A DNA stretch of 64,000 nt, from assembly GCA_037954235.1 (NCBI GenBank), contig JBBMOA010000015.1, positions 19,233,299 through 19,297,298 on the forward strand, read 5' to 3'. Shown piece by piece: positions 50,585 to 57,669 of the stretch. The stretch's first letter is position 1, and every line of letters begins with the position of its first letter. The notes under the pieces are model-generated. The model did no database searches, had not been told where the DNA came from, and saw nothing but the letters and a program-made list of their open reading frames with translations. Origin of the DNA: Aulostomus chinensis. Taxonomy: Eukaryota; Chordata; Actinopteri; Syngnathiformes; Aulostomidae. The position numbers were made by a program, and so were the translations under genes.

Positions 50585-53125
50585 CCATTCAGGGGGAAAA
50601 CACTCTCACAGCTCCATTGTCTTACTTACTGTCTATTTTTGACCTAATGGACGGAGTCACATCTATCTATCATTAATGTGTTTCTGCAGGGTGGCTGAGA
50701 AAGAGCCTCTCAATAAGATGTCCCTTCATAACCTGGCCACCGTATTTGGCCCCACCCTGCTCAGACCCTCTGAGTCAGAGAGCACAAAGGGGCAACACAT
50801 CACCTCTGCCTCCGACATCTGGTCACATGACGTCATGGCACAGGTATCCACACGCACTGTACAATTCTATCCAGGTACGGGATGGACAACTGAAGTCCGA
50901 GGCTGTACTGTGTGTTTATCATTCACACGATTTTAAACCACTGCAACATGATTAATAATTATCCTACATGTGTGTTTTTATAATACAGTAACTCTCAGGT
51001 GCCCTCTTATTAGAGTTGGGATATCGGAGGAAGAGGAAATTATGTCAATAGTGAAGTTACTCTCATATTACTTGATCTCACACACACGTCACATATCAGA
51101 ATGTCAATGCTGAACCACGCACTGATCCAGATTCCATCCCATAGCTTCACTGGACCTTGAAACGGCCATAACGTAGTAAGACACATCACCGTTCCATACA
51201 TAGAGTTCAAGTGCATTCTACTTGAATACATTTGAACTTAAAGTGCATGACTGCACATGCCTCCACAATGTGTGCCTTTCATATTGACCTTGAACTTTGA
51301 CCTCCTAAAGGTAGAGAACTCCCCTAACTGTAAGTCATTCCTGTGACTTGTGTTGTGGGGGTAGCAGTTCTTGCAGGGACCCTCAAACTTCCCTTTCCCT
51401 GGCCTCATTGACCAGCTCTGACTGGGGAATGTGATGCATTCTCAAGTCAGTGTGAAGATGCAGCCTCTCCACCTTGTCTGCCTGAAAACTGGGTTGTACA
51501 AACAGGCAACCTGAAAGCATGAGGCCTCCATCCTACAGCTTGTGATAAAAAAGAGGTGCTGTGTTGTTTACTACAACCTCATGATGTAACGTTAAACTTA
51601 GCTGATAATAGTAAAAATATGGATCGGTGCGTCTTCATGTGTATTTACCAGCCCTAGGACACTTTGTCATCATCAAACACTGACTGGTGCATACATGTGT
51701 ATTTCCTTGGTCAGTACACTCATTTTCCTGATGAATTTTTCTCCCACGTTGTTGACTGACCCGTGGGTCCAGTCCTCCAGCTGTATTTAGGCTGTAGGCC
51801 ACCCGATCATGTCTACTGAGAGATGAGTTTCCTGTGCACAAATGTCTTCTTTCGGTAGGAAAACAACAACATCCAGACTAAGTCTTCAGAAACGGGGTTG
51901 CGTGCGCATGTAGAAGGACCTCACAGTCATGCTGTGTTTGTATTGGAGCTTATTAAAATTCTAAATGTTTATTGCATAAGTATACGAAACGTCAAAGCCC
52001 ACTGAAAAATGCTTCCGCCAGTATATCCTCGATATCTCTCACATTGGGCCATCAGATATGTTTCTCCCCCTCCATGCGATAAAATAACCCGCCTAGAAAA
52101 AAAGGAAGGTAGTTCCTGGATATGTTTAAGAGAAATAATTCATCTTTTCAGAGCAGTTAAATACGTCTTGTAAATTGAATTAAAGGCTAGAATGTGATTT
52201 TTTTTTCCTGCTGAGCTGCTAGCAGGATTAAACGAACAATAAATCATATTAGATTTTCCAGACGTATGCCCGTTAGGTGAAATTAAAAAACCAGAGGGGG
52301 ATTATTATTTGTGGAGCAGATCCTGTTTTCATCAAGCAGACTTTCTCCACTTTGCTTACTGCCAAGTCTCCGTGCTCGTATTGAATCTATTCATCAAATG
52401 ATTGTCGACTTGGAGGTCATGTACAAATATTTCTCATGAGAGCTGTGTCGAAGCAGGAAGCAGGGAGTTAAAACCCGACAGCCCTACAAATATACGAAAT
52501 TCATTCGAAAAAAAAAGGAAAAAAGATGAAGTTACAGAATGATGAAGAAGCCCTGAGTGGAATATGGCATCAGCCAGCTTCTGATTCAGACCTGCAGTAT
52601 GAAATAATAGCAAAAAGGTAACTGAAAAACAAAGTTGGCCAAAAAGCCACAAATATTCCACGAACTTCAGTGGATTCTATCATGTGGTTGAAGGTTTAAT
52701 CAAAACATTTCCTCATTAAAATGTCTAGAAATTACTGGGCAGTCTTTGTACTCAAAAACTATATGGGGGGGGGGATATTGAAAAGTAAAATTACAAACTG
52801 ATTATACTTGACATTGTATTTTCTTTACGTCACTTTCCAAATGTTATCGAATCAAATTCTGATAGTGAAATGACCCACGTCGCAGGAGTCATGCTCACAA
52901 CAGTCTGTACACCATTTTACAGCTGCGACTGCACCAGCGATCTCAACAGTTCTTTGTAATACCAGTCACAGCCAGAAAATGGAGACAAAGTTGCCCCTCT
53001 GTTACTGTAAATCTGTCCTCTCGTGTCCCCGGCAGGTCCAGGTGCTGCTCTACTACCTGCAGCATCCTCCCATCTCCTTTGCTGAACTGAAGCGCAACAC
53101 ACTTTACTTTTCCACTGATGTTTAA
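3606..53125 (+). CDS. abr: ABR, BCR-related RhoGEF/RhoGAP protein (3' part, 17 exons)
   Basis: ABR family proteins act on Rho GTPases. A DH-PH module promotes nucleotide exchange and a C-terminal RhoGAP domain inactivates Rac/Cdc42, with a C2 domain between. Seventeen exons were read here by similarity: 3606-3658, 4354-4494, 5257-5378, 6918-7086, 9638-9757, 9964-10039, 10274-10378, 13950-14024, 20075-20172, 20255-20386, 49077-49136, 49352-49461, 49551-49690, 50139-50273, 50404-50509, 50690-50843, 53036-53125. They total 1886 bases: two bases of a split codon, 627 residues and TAA. Numbering from the first full codon (3608), the late DH domain is about 1-55, PH about 65-225, C2 about 250-385 and RhoGAP about 420-610. 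The GAP arginine finger is R449 (YRISG motif) and the conserved Asn is N561. ABR is preferred over BCR because of the [13 protein letters not shown] stretch and the [15 protein letters not shown] end. The N-terminal exons are off the left edge. The convergent TIMM22 neighbour matches the human ABR locus. Confidence 0.95.
4354..4494 (+). CDS. abr: ABR exon, end of DH domain
   Basis: Forty-seven whole codons, starting after TTTAG and ending GGAGAG|GTGTGT. The reading starts [13 protein letters not shown] and ends AVTTPKGE. The [13 protein letters not shown] segment resembles ABR rather than BCR, which has PRRQSMTVKKGE there. Confidence 0.95.
4563..4817 (-). mobile_element. SINE type A, reverse copy in ABR intron
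   Basis: Read on the minus strand it begins GGGGGCGGCTCAGAGGTAAA, with a tRNA-like A box, then GGTTGCTGGTTCAATCC (B box) and CTTGAGCAAGATACTGAGCC. A body with GGCCCTGTGACGGACTGG and GGGATAGGCTCTAGC follows, and it ends AAAATGGATGGATGG. It matches the copies at 23850 and 45453. A poly-G/poly-C run (about 4609-4626) interrupts it. The rest of the intron (3659-4353, 4818-5256) shows nothing notable. Confidence 0.8.
5257..5378 (+). CDS. abr: ABR exon, start of PH domain
   Basis: Starts after CCTCTCAG and ends GTGGG|GTGAGT in phase 2. It encodes [13 protein letters not shown] through [17 protein letters not shown], the first strands of the PH domain. Confidence 0.95.
5379..6917 (+). other. ABR intron, no further feature
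   Basis: About 1.5 kb between PH exons. It holds a short CT run after the donor and a poly-C/(CA) stretch near 6570-6597. No repeat family copy or RNA gene was recognised. Confidence 0.6.
6918..7086 (+). CDS. abr: ABR exon, PH domain middle
   Basis: Starts after TCTGCAG, completes a split Gly codon, and reads [16 protein letters not shown] before the divergent insert of the PH domain. It ends with [15 protein letters not shown] fragment of an unlabelled repeat family begins about 15 bases past the donor. Confidence 0.94.
7371..7762 (+). mobile_element. SINE type B with 10-base target-site duplication
   Basis: The element body is about 7381-7752. The tRNA-like head reads GGCGGCACGGTGGTGCAGTG with CTGTCGCCTCACAGC and a B-box-like GGGTTTGAGCCCC. 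It is followed by CACAGTCCAAAGACATC, the shared body (GGATGGACTGGTGACG, GGGATAGGCTCC), and a (GGAT)n tail. ATTTAGTAGC stands immediately before (7371-7380) and after it (7753-7762), which is direct evidence of retroposition. Small open frames within it are not genes. Confidence 0.88.
7951..8035 (+). repeat. (TTC)n trinucleotide repeat
   Basis: About 85 bases of slightly interrupted TTC/CTTCTT on the sense strand of an ABR intron. Interruptions are CTCCTAC, TTTTGC and CTAC. Confidence 0.9.
9545..9632 (+). repeat. (TG)44 microsatellite at ABR splice acceptor
   Basis: Pure TG for 88 bases, followed by TTTAG and the exon at 9638. The last AG before the array is at 9519-9520, so about 115 bases upstream of the used AG contain no AG and the branch point probably lies before the array. 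Confidence 0.95.
9638..9757 (+). CDS. abr: ABR exon, PH domain; acceptor abuts (TG)44
   Basis: Exactly 40 codons with phase-0 borders on both sides, reading [16 protein letters not shown] and [14 protein letters not shown], then GTAACG. The acceptor is only TTTAG directly after a pure (TG)44 array, so there is no ordinary pyrimidine tract. Skipping this exon would keep the frame and remove 40 residues of the PH domain. Compared with human ABR there is one extra lysine at the 5' junction. BCR also has one extra residue at this place. Confidence 0.92.
9964..10039 (+). CDS. abr: ABR exon, end of PH domain
   Basis: Starts after CTCCAG and reads [19 protein letters not shown] up to a phase-1 donor (AAAG|GTATCT). 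The conserved Trp of the C-terminal PH helix is in SEWRESI. Confidence 0.94.
10274..10378 (+). CDS. abr: ABR exon, PH-C2 linker
   Basis: Starts after TTTTTCAG. It encodes [19 protein letters not shown] and [12 protein letters not shown], ending GATG|GTAGGA in phase 1. This linker is very similar between ABR and BCR. Confidence 0.94.
10379..13949 (+). other. ABR intron with small simple repeats
   Basis: About 3.6 kb. It holds a CA/CG-containing run (10777-10830), poly-T (11080-11100 and 11846-11860), a (CA) run (11318-11333), (GT)n with poly-G (12456-12494), and (CA)n (12690-12718). No exon or mobile element was recognised. Confidence 0.6.
13950..14024 (+). CDS. abr: ABR exon, start of C2 domain
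   Basis: Starts after GTTCCAG and reads [20 protein letters not shown], then a phase-1 donor GCCA|GTAAGT. It is 75 bases long with equal phases on both sides, so skipping would be in frame. Confidence 0.94.
14025..20074 (+). other. ABR intron rich in GA and TG repeats
   Basis: About 6 kb. It contains (GA)n tracts (14216-14300), degenerate TG/CG-rich arrays (14427-14490 and 14797-14935), (TG)28 (about 15839-15895), a TG/CG run (18329-18375), a poly-G run (about 19011-19021), and GTGCACGTGCACGTG near 18600. Open frames across these arrays are repeat translations. No exon was recognised. Confidence 0.6.
20075..20172 (+). CDS. abr: ABR exon, C2 domain core
   Basis: Starts after TCCCAG and reads [19 protein letters not shown] and [14 protein letters not shown], ending GAA|GTGAGT. 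These are central C2 strands. Confidence 0.95.
20255..20386 (+). CDS. abr: ABR exon, C2 domain end
   Basis: Starts after CCAACAG, just 82 bases from the previous exon. Forty-four codons from [19 protein letters not shown] to IMGKGQIQ, ending CAG|GTAAGC. A 28.7 kb intron follows. Confidence 0.95.
22966..23180 (-). pseudogene. hAT transposase remnant, BED zinc finger only
   Basis: On the minus strand an open stretch reads [15 protein letters not shown] and then [15 protein letters not shown], followed by [17 protein letters not shown]. The C-x2-C pair, NTSSL and H-x3/4-H pattern match BED-type zinc fingers of hAT transposases and ZBED proteins. The similarity fades on both sides into a microsatellite and unique sequence. 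No catalytic domain was seen, so it looks like an old fragment, not a working gene. Confidence 0.6.
23225..23650 (+). repeat. Compound TA/TG/TATG microsatellite
   Basis: About 420 bases of mixed TG, TATG, TA, TAGA and CA units, including a locally duplicated unit with ATGTATGTACTGTATGTG (about 23370-23420). Long open frames of Val/Cys/Tyr here are artefacts. Confidence 0.9.
23850..24107 (+). mobile_element. SINE type A with 8-base target-site duplication
   Basis: Head GGCGGCATGCCTCAGAGG with GTAGAGTGG and GGTTCAATTC, then CTTGTGCAAGATACTGAGCC, GGCCCTGTGATGGATTGG, GAGATAGGCTCCAGCC, and an AAAATGGATGGATGGAT tail. TGTTTCTC occurs at 23842-23849 and again at 24100-24107. Confidence 0.85.
25355..25444 (+). 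repeat. (GT)45 microsatellite
   Basis: Pure GT array of 90 bases in the long ABR intron. Confidence 0.95.
28553..28637 (+). repeat. (TG)42 microsatellite
   Basis: Pure TG array of 85 bases in the long ABR intron. Confidence 0.95.
34186..34290 (+). repeat. Fragment of an unlabelled interspersed repeat family
   Basis: Contains TGTCTGGCTCTTTC and GCATTCAGTAGTCA. It aligns by eye with 7102-7196 and 38999-39055, but the family could not be named. Confidence 0.55.
38887..39067 (+). repeat. Longest fragment of the unlabelled repeat family
   Basis: Its left part (CCAGATGATGTTCTGGAGAG, then TTTTTGGACAGTTTTGCT) matches 3366-3435. Its right part (CACCATTAGCTTCAAGC, then GCCACAAAGAAGTGATG) matches 7102-7196, 34186-34290 and the reverse of 3060-3165. 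Confidence 0.6.
40680..41369 (+). promoter_or_regulatory. Possible internal ABR promoter and 5' untranslated region
   Basis: This lies directly upstream of the candidate alternative first exon. It contains a TATA-like TTTAAAAGG near 40686-40694, a (CT)n run at about 40966-40990 followed by CCCTCC repeats, and a short CpG-containing stretch just before the ATG (41235-41275). The transcription start cannot be fixed from sequence. The call is inferred from position. Confidence 0.35.
41370..41555 (+). CDS. abr: Candidate alternative first coding exon of ABR (short GAP-only isoform)
   Basis: An ATG at 41370 opens 62 codons beginning [14 protein letters not shown] and ending [12 protein letters not shown] at AAAAG|GTCTCT. 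The end is phase 0, and the next ABR exon (49077) also starts in phase 0 with LDPQTVQS. Joining the two gives about 326 residues, containing the end of C2 and the whole RhoGAP domain but no DH or PH. The protein-like composition, clean donor and frame match are seen directly. No preceding acceptor in frame with an upstream ABR exon was found, so a first exon fits best. Short ABR forms exist in mammals, but whether they begin with this peptide was not verified. Confidence 0.7.
45443..45683 (+). mobile_element. SINE type A with near-perfect target-site duplication
   Basis: Head GGCAGCATGGCTCAGAGGTA with GGTTCGATCC, then CTTGAGCAAGATACTGAGCC. The body is shortened and interrupted by a long poly-C run, ending ATAGATGGATGG. 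CAGCGGAGCA (45443-45452) and CAGCAGAGCA (45674-45683) flank it with one mismatch. Confidence 0.8.
46146..46475 (+). mobile_element. V-SINE-like element with tRNA-Val head and LINE-type tail
   Basis: The head TGTAGTGTAGTGGTCATCA, GCCTGACACGCC and GGTTCGAAACTGGGTGG closely follows vertebrate tRNA-Val. The anticodon position reads GAC, not the usual AAC or CAC, and the acceptor stem is continuous with further SINE sequence. The 3' end CGCTTTGGACAAAAGAGTCT plus GCTAAATGA resembles the shared tail of fish SINEs and L2-type LINEs, ending in two copies of TTGTAGAA. It is judged a retroposon, not a tRNA gene. Confidence 0.75.
46619..46712 (+). repeat. (GT)47 microsatellite
   Basis: Pure GT array in the long ABR intron. 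A (CA)37 array follows 128 bases later. Confidence 0.95.
46841..46915 (+). repeat. (CA)37 microsatellite
   Basis: Pure CA array complementary to the GT array at 46619-46712 on the same strand. Confidence 0.95.
48605..48712 (+). mobile_element. Diverged tRNA-Val SINE head fragment
   Basis: GTGATTATCACATTGTCCTG, then ACGTGCCAAGGGTCC, GTTTGAAACCTGGG and CCAGGAGAAAC align with the first 110 bases of the element at 46146, but the A box has decayed. No tail was found. Confidence 0.6.
49077..49136 (+). CDS. abr: ABR exon, C2-GAP linker; shared by both starts
   Basis: Twenty codons, [20 protein letters not shown], between TCTCAG and GTAAGT. Phase-0 borders allow splicing from either 20386 or 41555. 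Confidence 0.94.
49352..49461 (+). CDS. abr: ABR exon before the RhoGAP domain
   Basis: Starts after TGATTAG and reads [19 protein letters not shown] and [15 protein letters not shown], with a phase-2 donor ACAAA|GTATGT. Confidence 0.94.
49551..49690 (+). CDS. abr: ABR exon, RhoGAP domain with arginine finger
   Basis: Starts after TCCCACAG and reads [19 protein letters not shown], then [17 protein letters not shown]. The AGG codon at 49636-49638 is the catalytic arginine finger known from RhoGAP proteins. Ends ACCA|GTAAGA. Confidence 0.95.
49691..50138 (+). other. Short ABR intron, no feature
   Basis: About 450 bases between two RhoGAP exons. Only a poly-G run near 50078-50087 was seen. Confidence 0.6.
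50139..50273 (+). CDS. abr: ABR exon, RhoGAP domain core
   Basis: Starts after GCCTGTAG and reads [18 protein letters not shown], then [19 protein letters not shown], ending [18 protein letters not shown] is a hallmark of the RhoGAP fold. Confidence 0.95.
50404..50509 (+). CDS. abr: ABR exon, RhoGAP domain; donor abuts (CA)31
   Basis: Starts after GTCGCCAG and reads [19 protein letters not shown], then [13 protein letters not shown], ending ACG|GTACAC. A CA array starts about ten bases into the intron. At 106 bases, skipping would break the frame inside the GAP domain. Confidence 0.94.
50519..50581 (+). repeat. (CA)31 microsatellite next to ABR splice donor
   Basis: Follows the donor CG|GTACACACG of the exon ending at 50509 within about ten bases and fills over a third of the 180-base intron. 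Confidence 0.93.
50690..50843 (+). CDS. abr: ABR exon, end of RhoGAP domain
   Basis: Starts after TTCTGCAG and reads [20 protein letters not shown], then PTLLRPSE. The Asn of HNLATVFGP is the conserved GAP asparagine. After RPSE it carries SESTKGQ where human ABR has a shorter stretch, then [18 protein letters not shown]. Confidence 0.94.
50844..53035 (+). other. Last ABR intron
   Basis: About 2.2 kb. It lacks long simple repeats except a poly-G run (near 52767). The stretch 52060-52340 is complex, TAAT-rich and non-repetitive, and could be a conserved noncoding element, but this cannot be judged without alignments. Confidence 0.5.
53036..53125 (+). CDS. abr: ABR last coding exon
   Basis: Starts after CCCCGGCAG and encodes [20 protein letters not shown], then NTLYFSTDV and TAA (53123-53125). 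This C-terminus is typical of ABR and differs from BCR, which ends KRQSILFSTEV. Confidence 0.96.
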
Positions 53126-54480
53126 GCCCCACCCACTCCCGTGGGCAACTCCTGGAGACAAGAGAGAGTGAGAGACTCCATACAATCTTTGGTCGCCGCC
53201 ACTTGGTCCTCCTACCTCGCCTCTCCTGCCAGCAGGCAGCTCATCTTGACTGTACAGCCCCACCCGTTGAACCCCAAACCCATCACCCCACCACTCCGCG
53301 AAGAGATGGAGCACGTCTGGAGGTGCTGAAGTCAATTTCCCTACCGTCTAGTAGTCATGTCATGTTTGTAATGTGAGGAGACCAGAGCCGCCCCCACCTC
53401 CCAACAAGACAAGGCATTCAGGGACCACAGTGAGAAACGCTGGGTGGAGAGGCCACAGCCTGGCGCCGTGGCACAGGATCATACCCGGGGATGTGGTGTC
53501 ATCAAGGGAGCCCTTCCAGACGCTGGTTTAATGATCGAAAAACTGGTCGACACAAAACCTCCAGCTTGATTCTTTTCTTCCCCTGATCAGAGGCATTCCA
53601 GAAAAATGGCATTTACATGTTTTATAATTATGTTTTGTTTCCTTTTTCTGTCTTTCTGGCTTAGTGCATGTGGTGGAGGAGGCTGCGTGTGTGAGTGACA
53701 GTGTGGATGTAATAGAGTGTGTTTGTGCGTGTTAAAGGGACTTTGGAAGTGGCTTGGAAGCCATCCTGAATGAAGGCTGGCAATTAGTGTCTCTTATAGC
53801 AAGAGAAGGACCCTCCCCGCTGAGTCTCGGCCAAATTAGCCCTATTTATTTTAAATATATATATGATATGTGTGCCTGTACAGTTCTGTGCAACTAGAGA
53901 GATGCTCTAAGGAGTCTGTTTTTTGAAGTTAATTCAGGTAGTGATGTTATTTTTAGTCTAATTTTCTTATTCACCACATCATGGCTGGTCAACTGTAATA
54001 AAAAGAACACCAGAGAATCGGCCAGATCACTTCGTAGAGGCGCGCTGTGACTCGAGAAAAAACACACACAATGAATGGAACATGCTTTTTTTTTTCTTTT
54101 TCTTTTTTCTTGTTGTTGCATTGCAAGCCTGTTCCAAGTGTCTTACTGCACCGCTGTACTCTATAGGAAGATTTGCGTAGTTGCCCCTCATTGCATGTTC
54201 CGCTTGTCAATCAAACCAGGCCGAGTAACACAAAGGTCTCCGCTGGCGTCTCCGCTCTGTACAAAGCCGAACCTTTCTGCTATCAAGCCTGCAACATATC
54301 TTCAGATACTGTAAGCACTGCTAGATGAGTACTATTTGATATTTTTAATATAAGATTAAAATAAAATAAAAATTGTTGTATTTTACTTCCTTTGAGAAGA
54401 ATTTCATTATACTGTAATATTGAGGTTAATTGTCAATGTGAACTTTCTCCCCTTTTTTTAGTAAAATAAAAGTTACCTAA
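53126..54480 (+). other. abr: ABR 3' untranslated region
   Basis: About 1.35 kb from the stop codon to the strongest poly(A) signal. It is non-repetitive in its first half and AT-rich toward the end, with a short ATATATAT run near 53858 and a T-rich run near 54086. No open frame of interest was seen. Confidence 0.75.
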
Positions 54481-54510
54481 ACACTCTTTGTGTGTGTGTG
54501 TGTGTATGTA
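54465..54510 (+). terminator. ABR poly(A) signal with TG-rich downstream element
   Basis: AATAAA at 54465-54470 is followed 18-40 bases later by a (TG) run (about 54488-54506), which fits the GU-rich downstream element of vertebrate 3' processing. Two overlapping AATAAA hexamers about 100 bases upstream (54360-54370) are possible weaker sites. Confidence 0.65.
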
Positions 54511-55146
54511 TGTAACTTAAGATCAGCAATTATGTTGTCTTCTTTAAAACAATAGGTTAATCACAATCATCATAATTCCACTTCCATTTCTCACCTACAC
54601 ATTTGTAGAAGTAGGAGTTGTCTACCAAATGTCTACAGGATGAAAATAATTGAAACCTTATGTATTATTTCAAGATGACAAAGTTTCTTTATTCCTCATG
54701 TCATGCTGAAAAAAATATTTTTTGTAGTTTTTAGTTTACATTACATTCAGATACTTAGAGACCCTCGGTTCTGCAGCTGTTTCATGGATGAGAAGCTGTA
54801 AAGTTTTGTATTTGGCTCCCCCTGCTGGACAATATTAAATTGCTAAATAGCAATTAATGGACTTTTAATTTATTGACTCCAGCGTCATCCCAGTTTAACA
54901 AGGACATTTATCAAGTTTTCAGAAACATTTTCATGACAAGAAACCACAGAATTGAAAAATACACTAAGGAAAAATTGAAATGCATCTAAATCTAAAGAAA
55001 TTTTTAAAATATTTATAATTTAATGACAATTATTTTAAGAAGGCGACAATGTTTATCATACATTTGTTGTTATTGTACTATTAGCGCCCAGAGACCATAC
55101 CTTGTCACGTATGGATATAATTTCTGTGGGATAATGTCCTTATGTC

Positions 55147-55752
55147 CATCCATCCATTTTCTACTGCTTATCCTATTAAGGGTCATGGGGGCCAACACAT
55201 AGAGACAAACAACCATTCACACTCAAAGTCACACCTACAGACAATTTAGAGTATCAATCAGCCTCGTCCCCTCTTGATGTCTTTGGACTGTGGGAGGAAG
55301 CTGGAGTACCAGAGAGAACCCACACAGGAACAGGGAGAACATGCAGACTCCACTCAGAAAGATCCTGTGCTGGAGCCAGGACTGGAACCCAGAACCTTCT
55401 TGCTGTGAGGTGACAGTGCGGACCACTGCACCACCGTGCCGCCCTTAAATATTTATCACTCATTCAAATTTATTTAGGAGCCTGAAGACGTAGTGGGTAG
55501 GTCTCCTCCTGTGTCTCTCAGTTCAACATCTTGAGACGGATCGTTTGCTGCCCCACCAGATAGGAATGACATAATTATCAATTTGCTGTTGTCGTATTGG
55601 TTAAATTATGCAGCTGCTGATATTGGCTGGTTACATATGAGTGGAATCTTTACTTTTGCACGCTACAATAAGCTGAAAATCCATCCATTAAGCCGAGGCC
55701 TGGACCCGGAACCTTCCTGCTGTGAGGCGACAGTGCTAACCACTGTGGCCCT
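55147..55752 (-). repeat. Composite SINE-B repeat, minus-strand arm of an inverted pair
   Basis: Read on the minus strand: a shortened SINE-B head (55752-55690), about 240 bases of other sequence, then a SINE-B copy (55443-55147) with about 80 bases missing from its body. The middle segment, including GATCCGTCTCAAGATGT and its complement here, is shared with 60719-60860, so the similarity extends beyond the SINEs. Confidence 0.8.
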
Positions 55753-56757
55753 AAGATGATAAATCTAATAAATGATAGGCAGTCTTCATTCCACTGAAGT
55801 GTAAATGGAACCGGGAGGTTTCATTCATGCTGGAGGGGGGCAGGGAGGCCACTGTGGCCAGACGTGACTGTAGTCCTTATTTTAGGGAGTTATTCACATT
55901 CACAGTAAACTTCTCTGTCATTTTGAGATTTTTCATACAAAAATACTTTGTTTCCATTCTACTCTTTACAAAGATTTGTTTTTTATACTCTCAATTTCGG
56001 TATAAACATCAAGAAACATGATTTGAAGACAGATCTATTCACAGATTCTAACAGATGGTTGCTGAAGTATTCAGACACTTCACTGCAATTTATACAAGTA
56101 CATTACAAGTAAAAGTGGCAAGAGAAATCCTACTGAAGTAAAGGTACGTTACTATTAGCAACAAAATACAAGTACAGGTTTGGTCCTGCTACCCTGTTGT
56201 CATTCGATTAATAATCCTGAAGTGTCTGCGTGTGAAGAGCATGTTACTGTAGAAGCAGTTGCAGTTTGAATTACTTTAAAGTTTTATAAATATCATTATC
56301 AGAACAATCAGACATGGCAAGAAGAAAAAACACAATGATGTCATAACCTGGTATCAGCCTATCAGGACACAAGTCCCATTCGACTCAGGGAGGTTTGCGT
56401 GTCTGGAGCGTGAACTCCTGGAGCGTGAACTCCTGGATCTTAGATGTCTTTAGTGATCCCAGTAACGGTCCGGTCATCACTGAAACCATCATCATGACAC
56501 AAAACTACAATACCGGCGGCAATCGCAACACACGTGCGTGCCTGCGTTCACTAATTAAATAGGAAACATCTAAAAAGTGAATGTGATGCATTGACTTCAC
56601 ACTGTTGAAGCCAAACGACTAAAATGCAGTGGTAAGTTGATTCCTTTAAAACTTGGACGTGTCGTTGCTGAATGTTCAGGGTGCAGTCACTCTTACATCG
56701 GCTGAGGTCACCGACGGCCTGAGGAAAGTCGCTGTACCGTGCAAAAGGAAGTATACA

Positions 56758-56991
56758 TTTATTCAGCAGAAGTCTTTATAACATGTCTTGAAGGAATTTC
56801 TTCAAATTAAGCTCAAACATCCACCGGGACTCAAGAATGACCTGAAAACATTTTGGTGGAAAAAGGTCACTGTGACACACACATCAGATGCATACAACCA
56901 CCGTGAGGTATTTCTAATTTCAGAAATCTGAAAAAAAAAAAAAAAAGAAGCTTGGCAGCCTCTGGTTGGTTTTGTTTTTGATTTATTTATT
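56758..56991 (-). terminator. Candidate TIMM22 poly(A) signals
   Basis: On the minus strand AATAAA occurs at 56982-56987 and 56986-56991, about 550 bases past the stop codon, and again at 56758-56763. Which is used, if any, cannot be decided here. Confidence 0.35.
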
Positions 56992-57539
56992 TTTTTAAAA
57001 AGAGCTTGTTGTATCATCTTAAATGGAAGAAGTAACCAAAGCTGTCAAATAAATGTATTTGAGAGGAAAGAACAAAACTTCCACCAGAAAAGTATGAAGT
57101 GAAAGGATGGAAATAACAGAACAAATAGAGTGAATTAGTGATTAAACACTGAATCAAAACAGTTTTGAGGACAAAGGCGTTAGAAATGTAGGCTAAAAAA
57201 ATATCTGAATGCAGGAATTTACAAAAACAGCCTTAATATCTTTAATTCATTCATAATCCAGGTGTGGATTTATAGCTGAGTCATGATACCAACAGGGACG
57301 AGGACCGTTGATCTCCACTGATACAGCAGCACAGCCGCTCTGCTTCTTCACCAACACGTGGTGCTTCGCTCCAGCAGGCCGGTCTTACGTCGTTGTGACA
57401 TCATGAATACCAGCGGCAGCCCGTGAAATCCAGCGGTACACCAGCGGCTGCAGGTTATGAATTGGATTTCTCACACCGTCAGTCTTCGCCGGCTCCCCCG
57501 GATGTCTAAAGATTAAGTTCTCCTCTGTAGAGTCCCTCT

Positions 57540-57616
57540 TCACCGTAGATAATATTCAATGGCGGCAGAGAAAGCAGCGAAGCCTCCACATCCAAGGACC
57601 CCAGCCTTCAGACCAG
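57540..57616 (-). CDS. timm22: TIMM22 exon 4
   Basis: Starts after TGCGTGCAG and reads AGLKAGVLGCGGFAAFSAAI, then EYYLR and TGA. The acceptor follows a (TG)14 array and TTTGTTTGTATG. Confidence 0.93.
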
Positions 57617-57633
57617 CTGCACGCACATACAAA

Positions 57634-57669
<36 letters not shown>

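Larger units (their letters stand above)
54511..57539. other. ABR-TIMM22 convergent intergenic region
   Basis: Holds the reverse composite SINE repeat (55147-55752), a fragment with ACAAGTACATTACAAGTAAA (about 56058-56175) related to the 58505 repeat, a tandem CTGGAGCGTGAACTC pair (about 56404-56433), poly-A near 56935, and the probable 3' untranslated region of TIMM22. No other gene was recognised. Confidence 0.6.

Noticed and set aside
3606..53125. BCR instead of ABR
   Set aside because: The DH-PH junction, the C-terminus and the TIMM22 neighbour agree with ABR. BCR-specific residues are absent.
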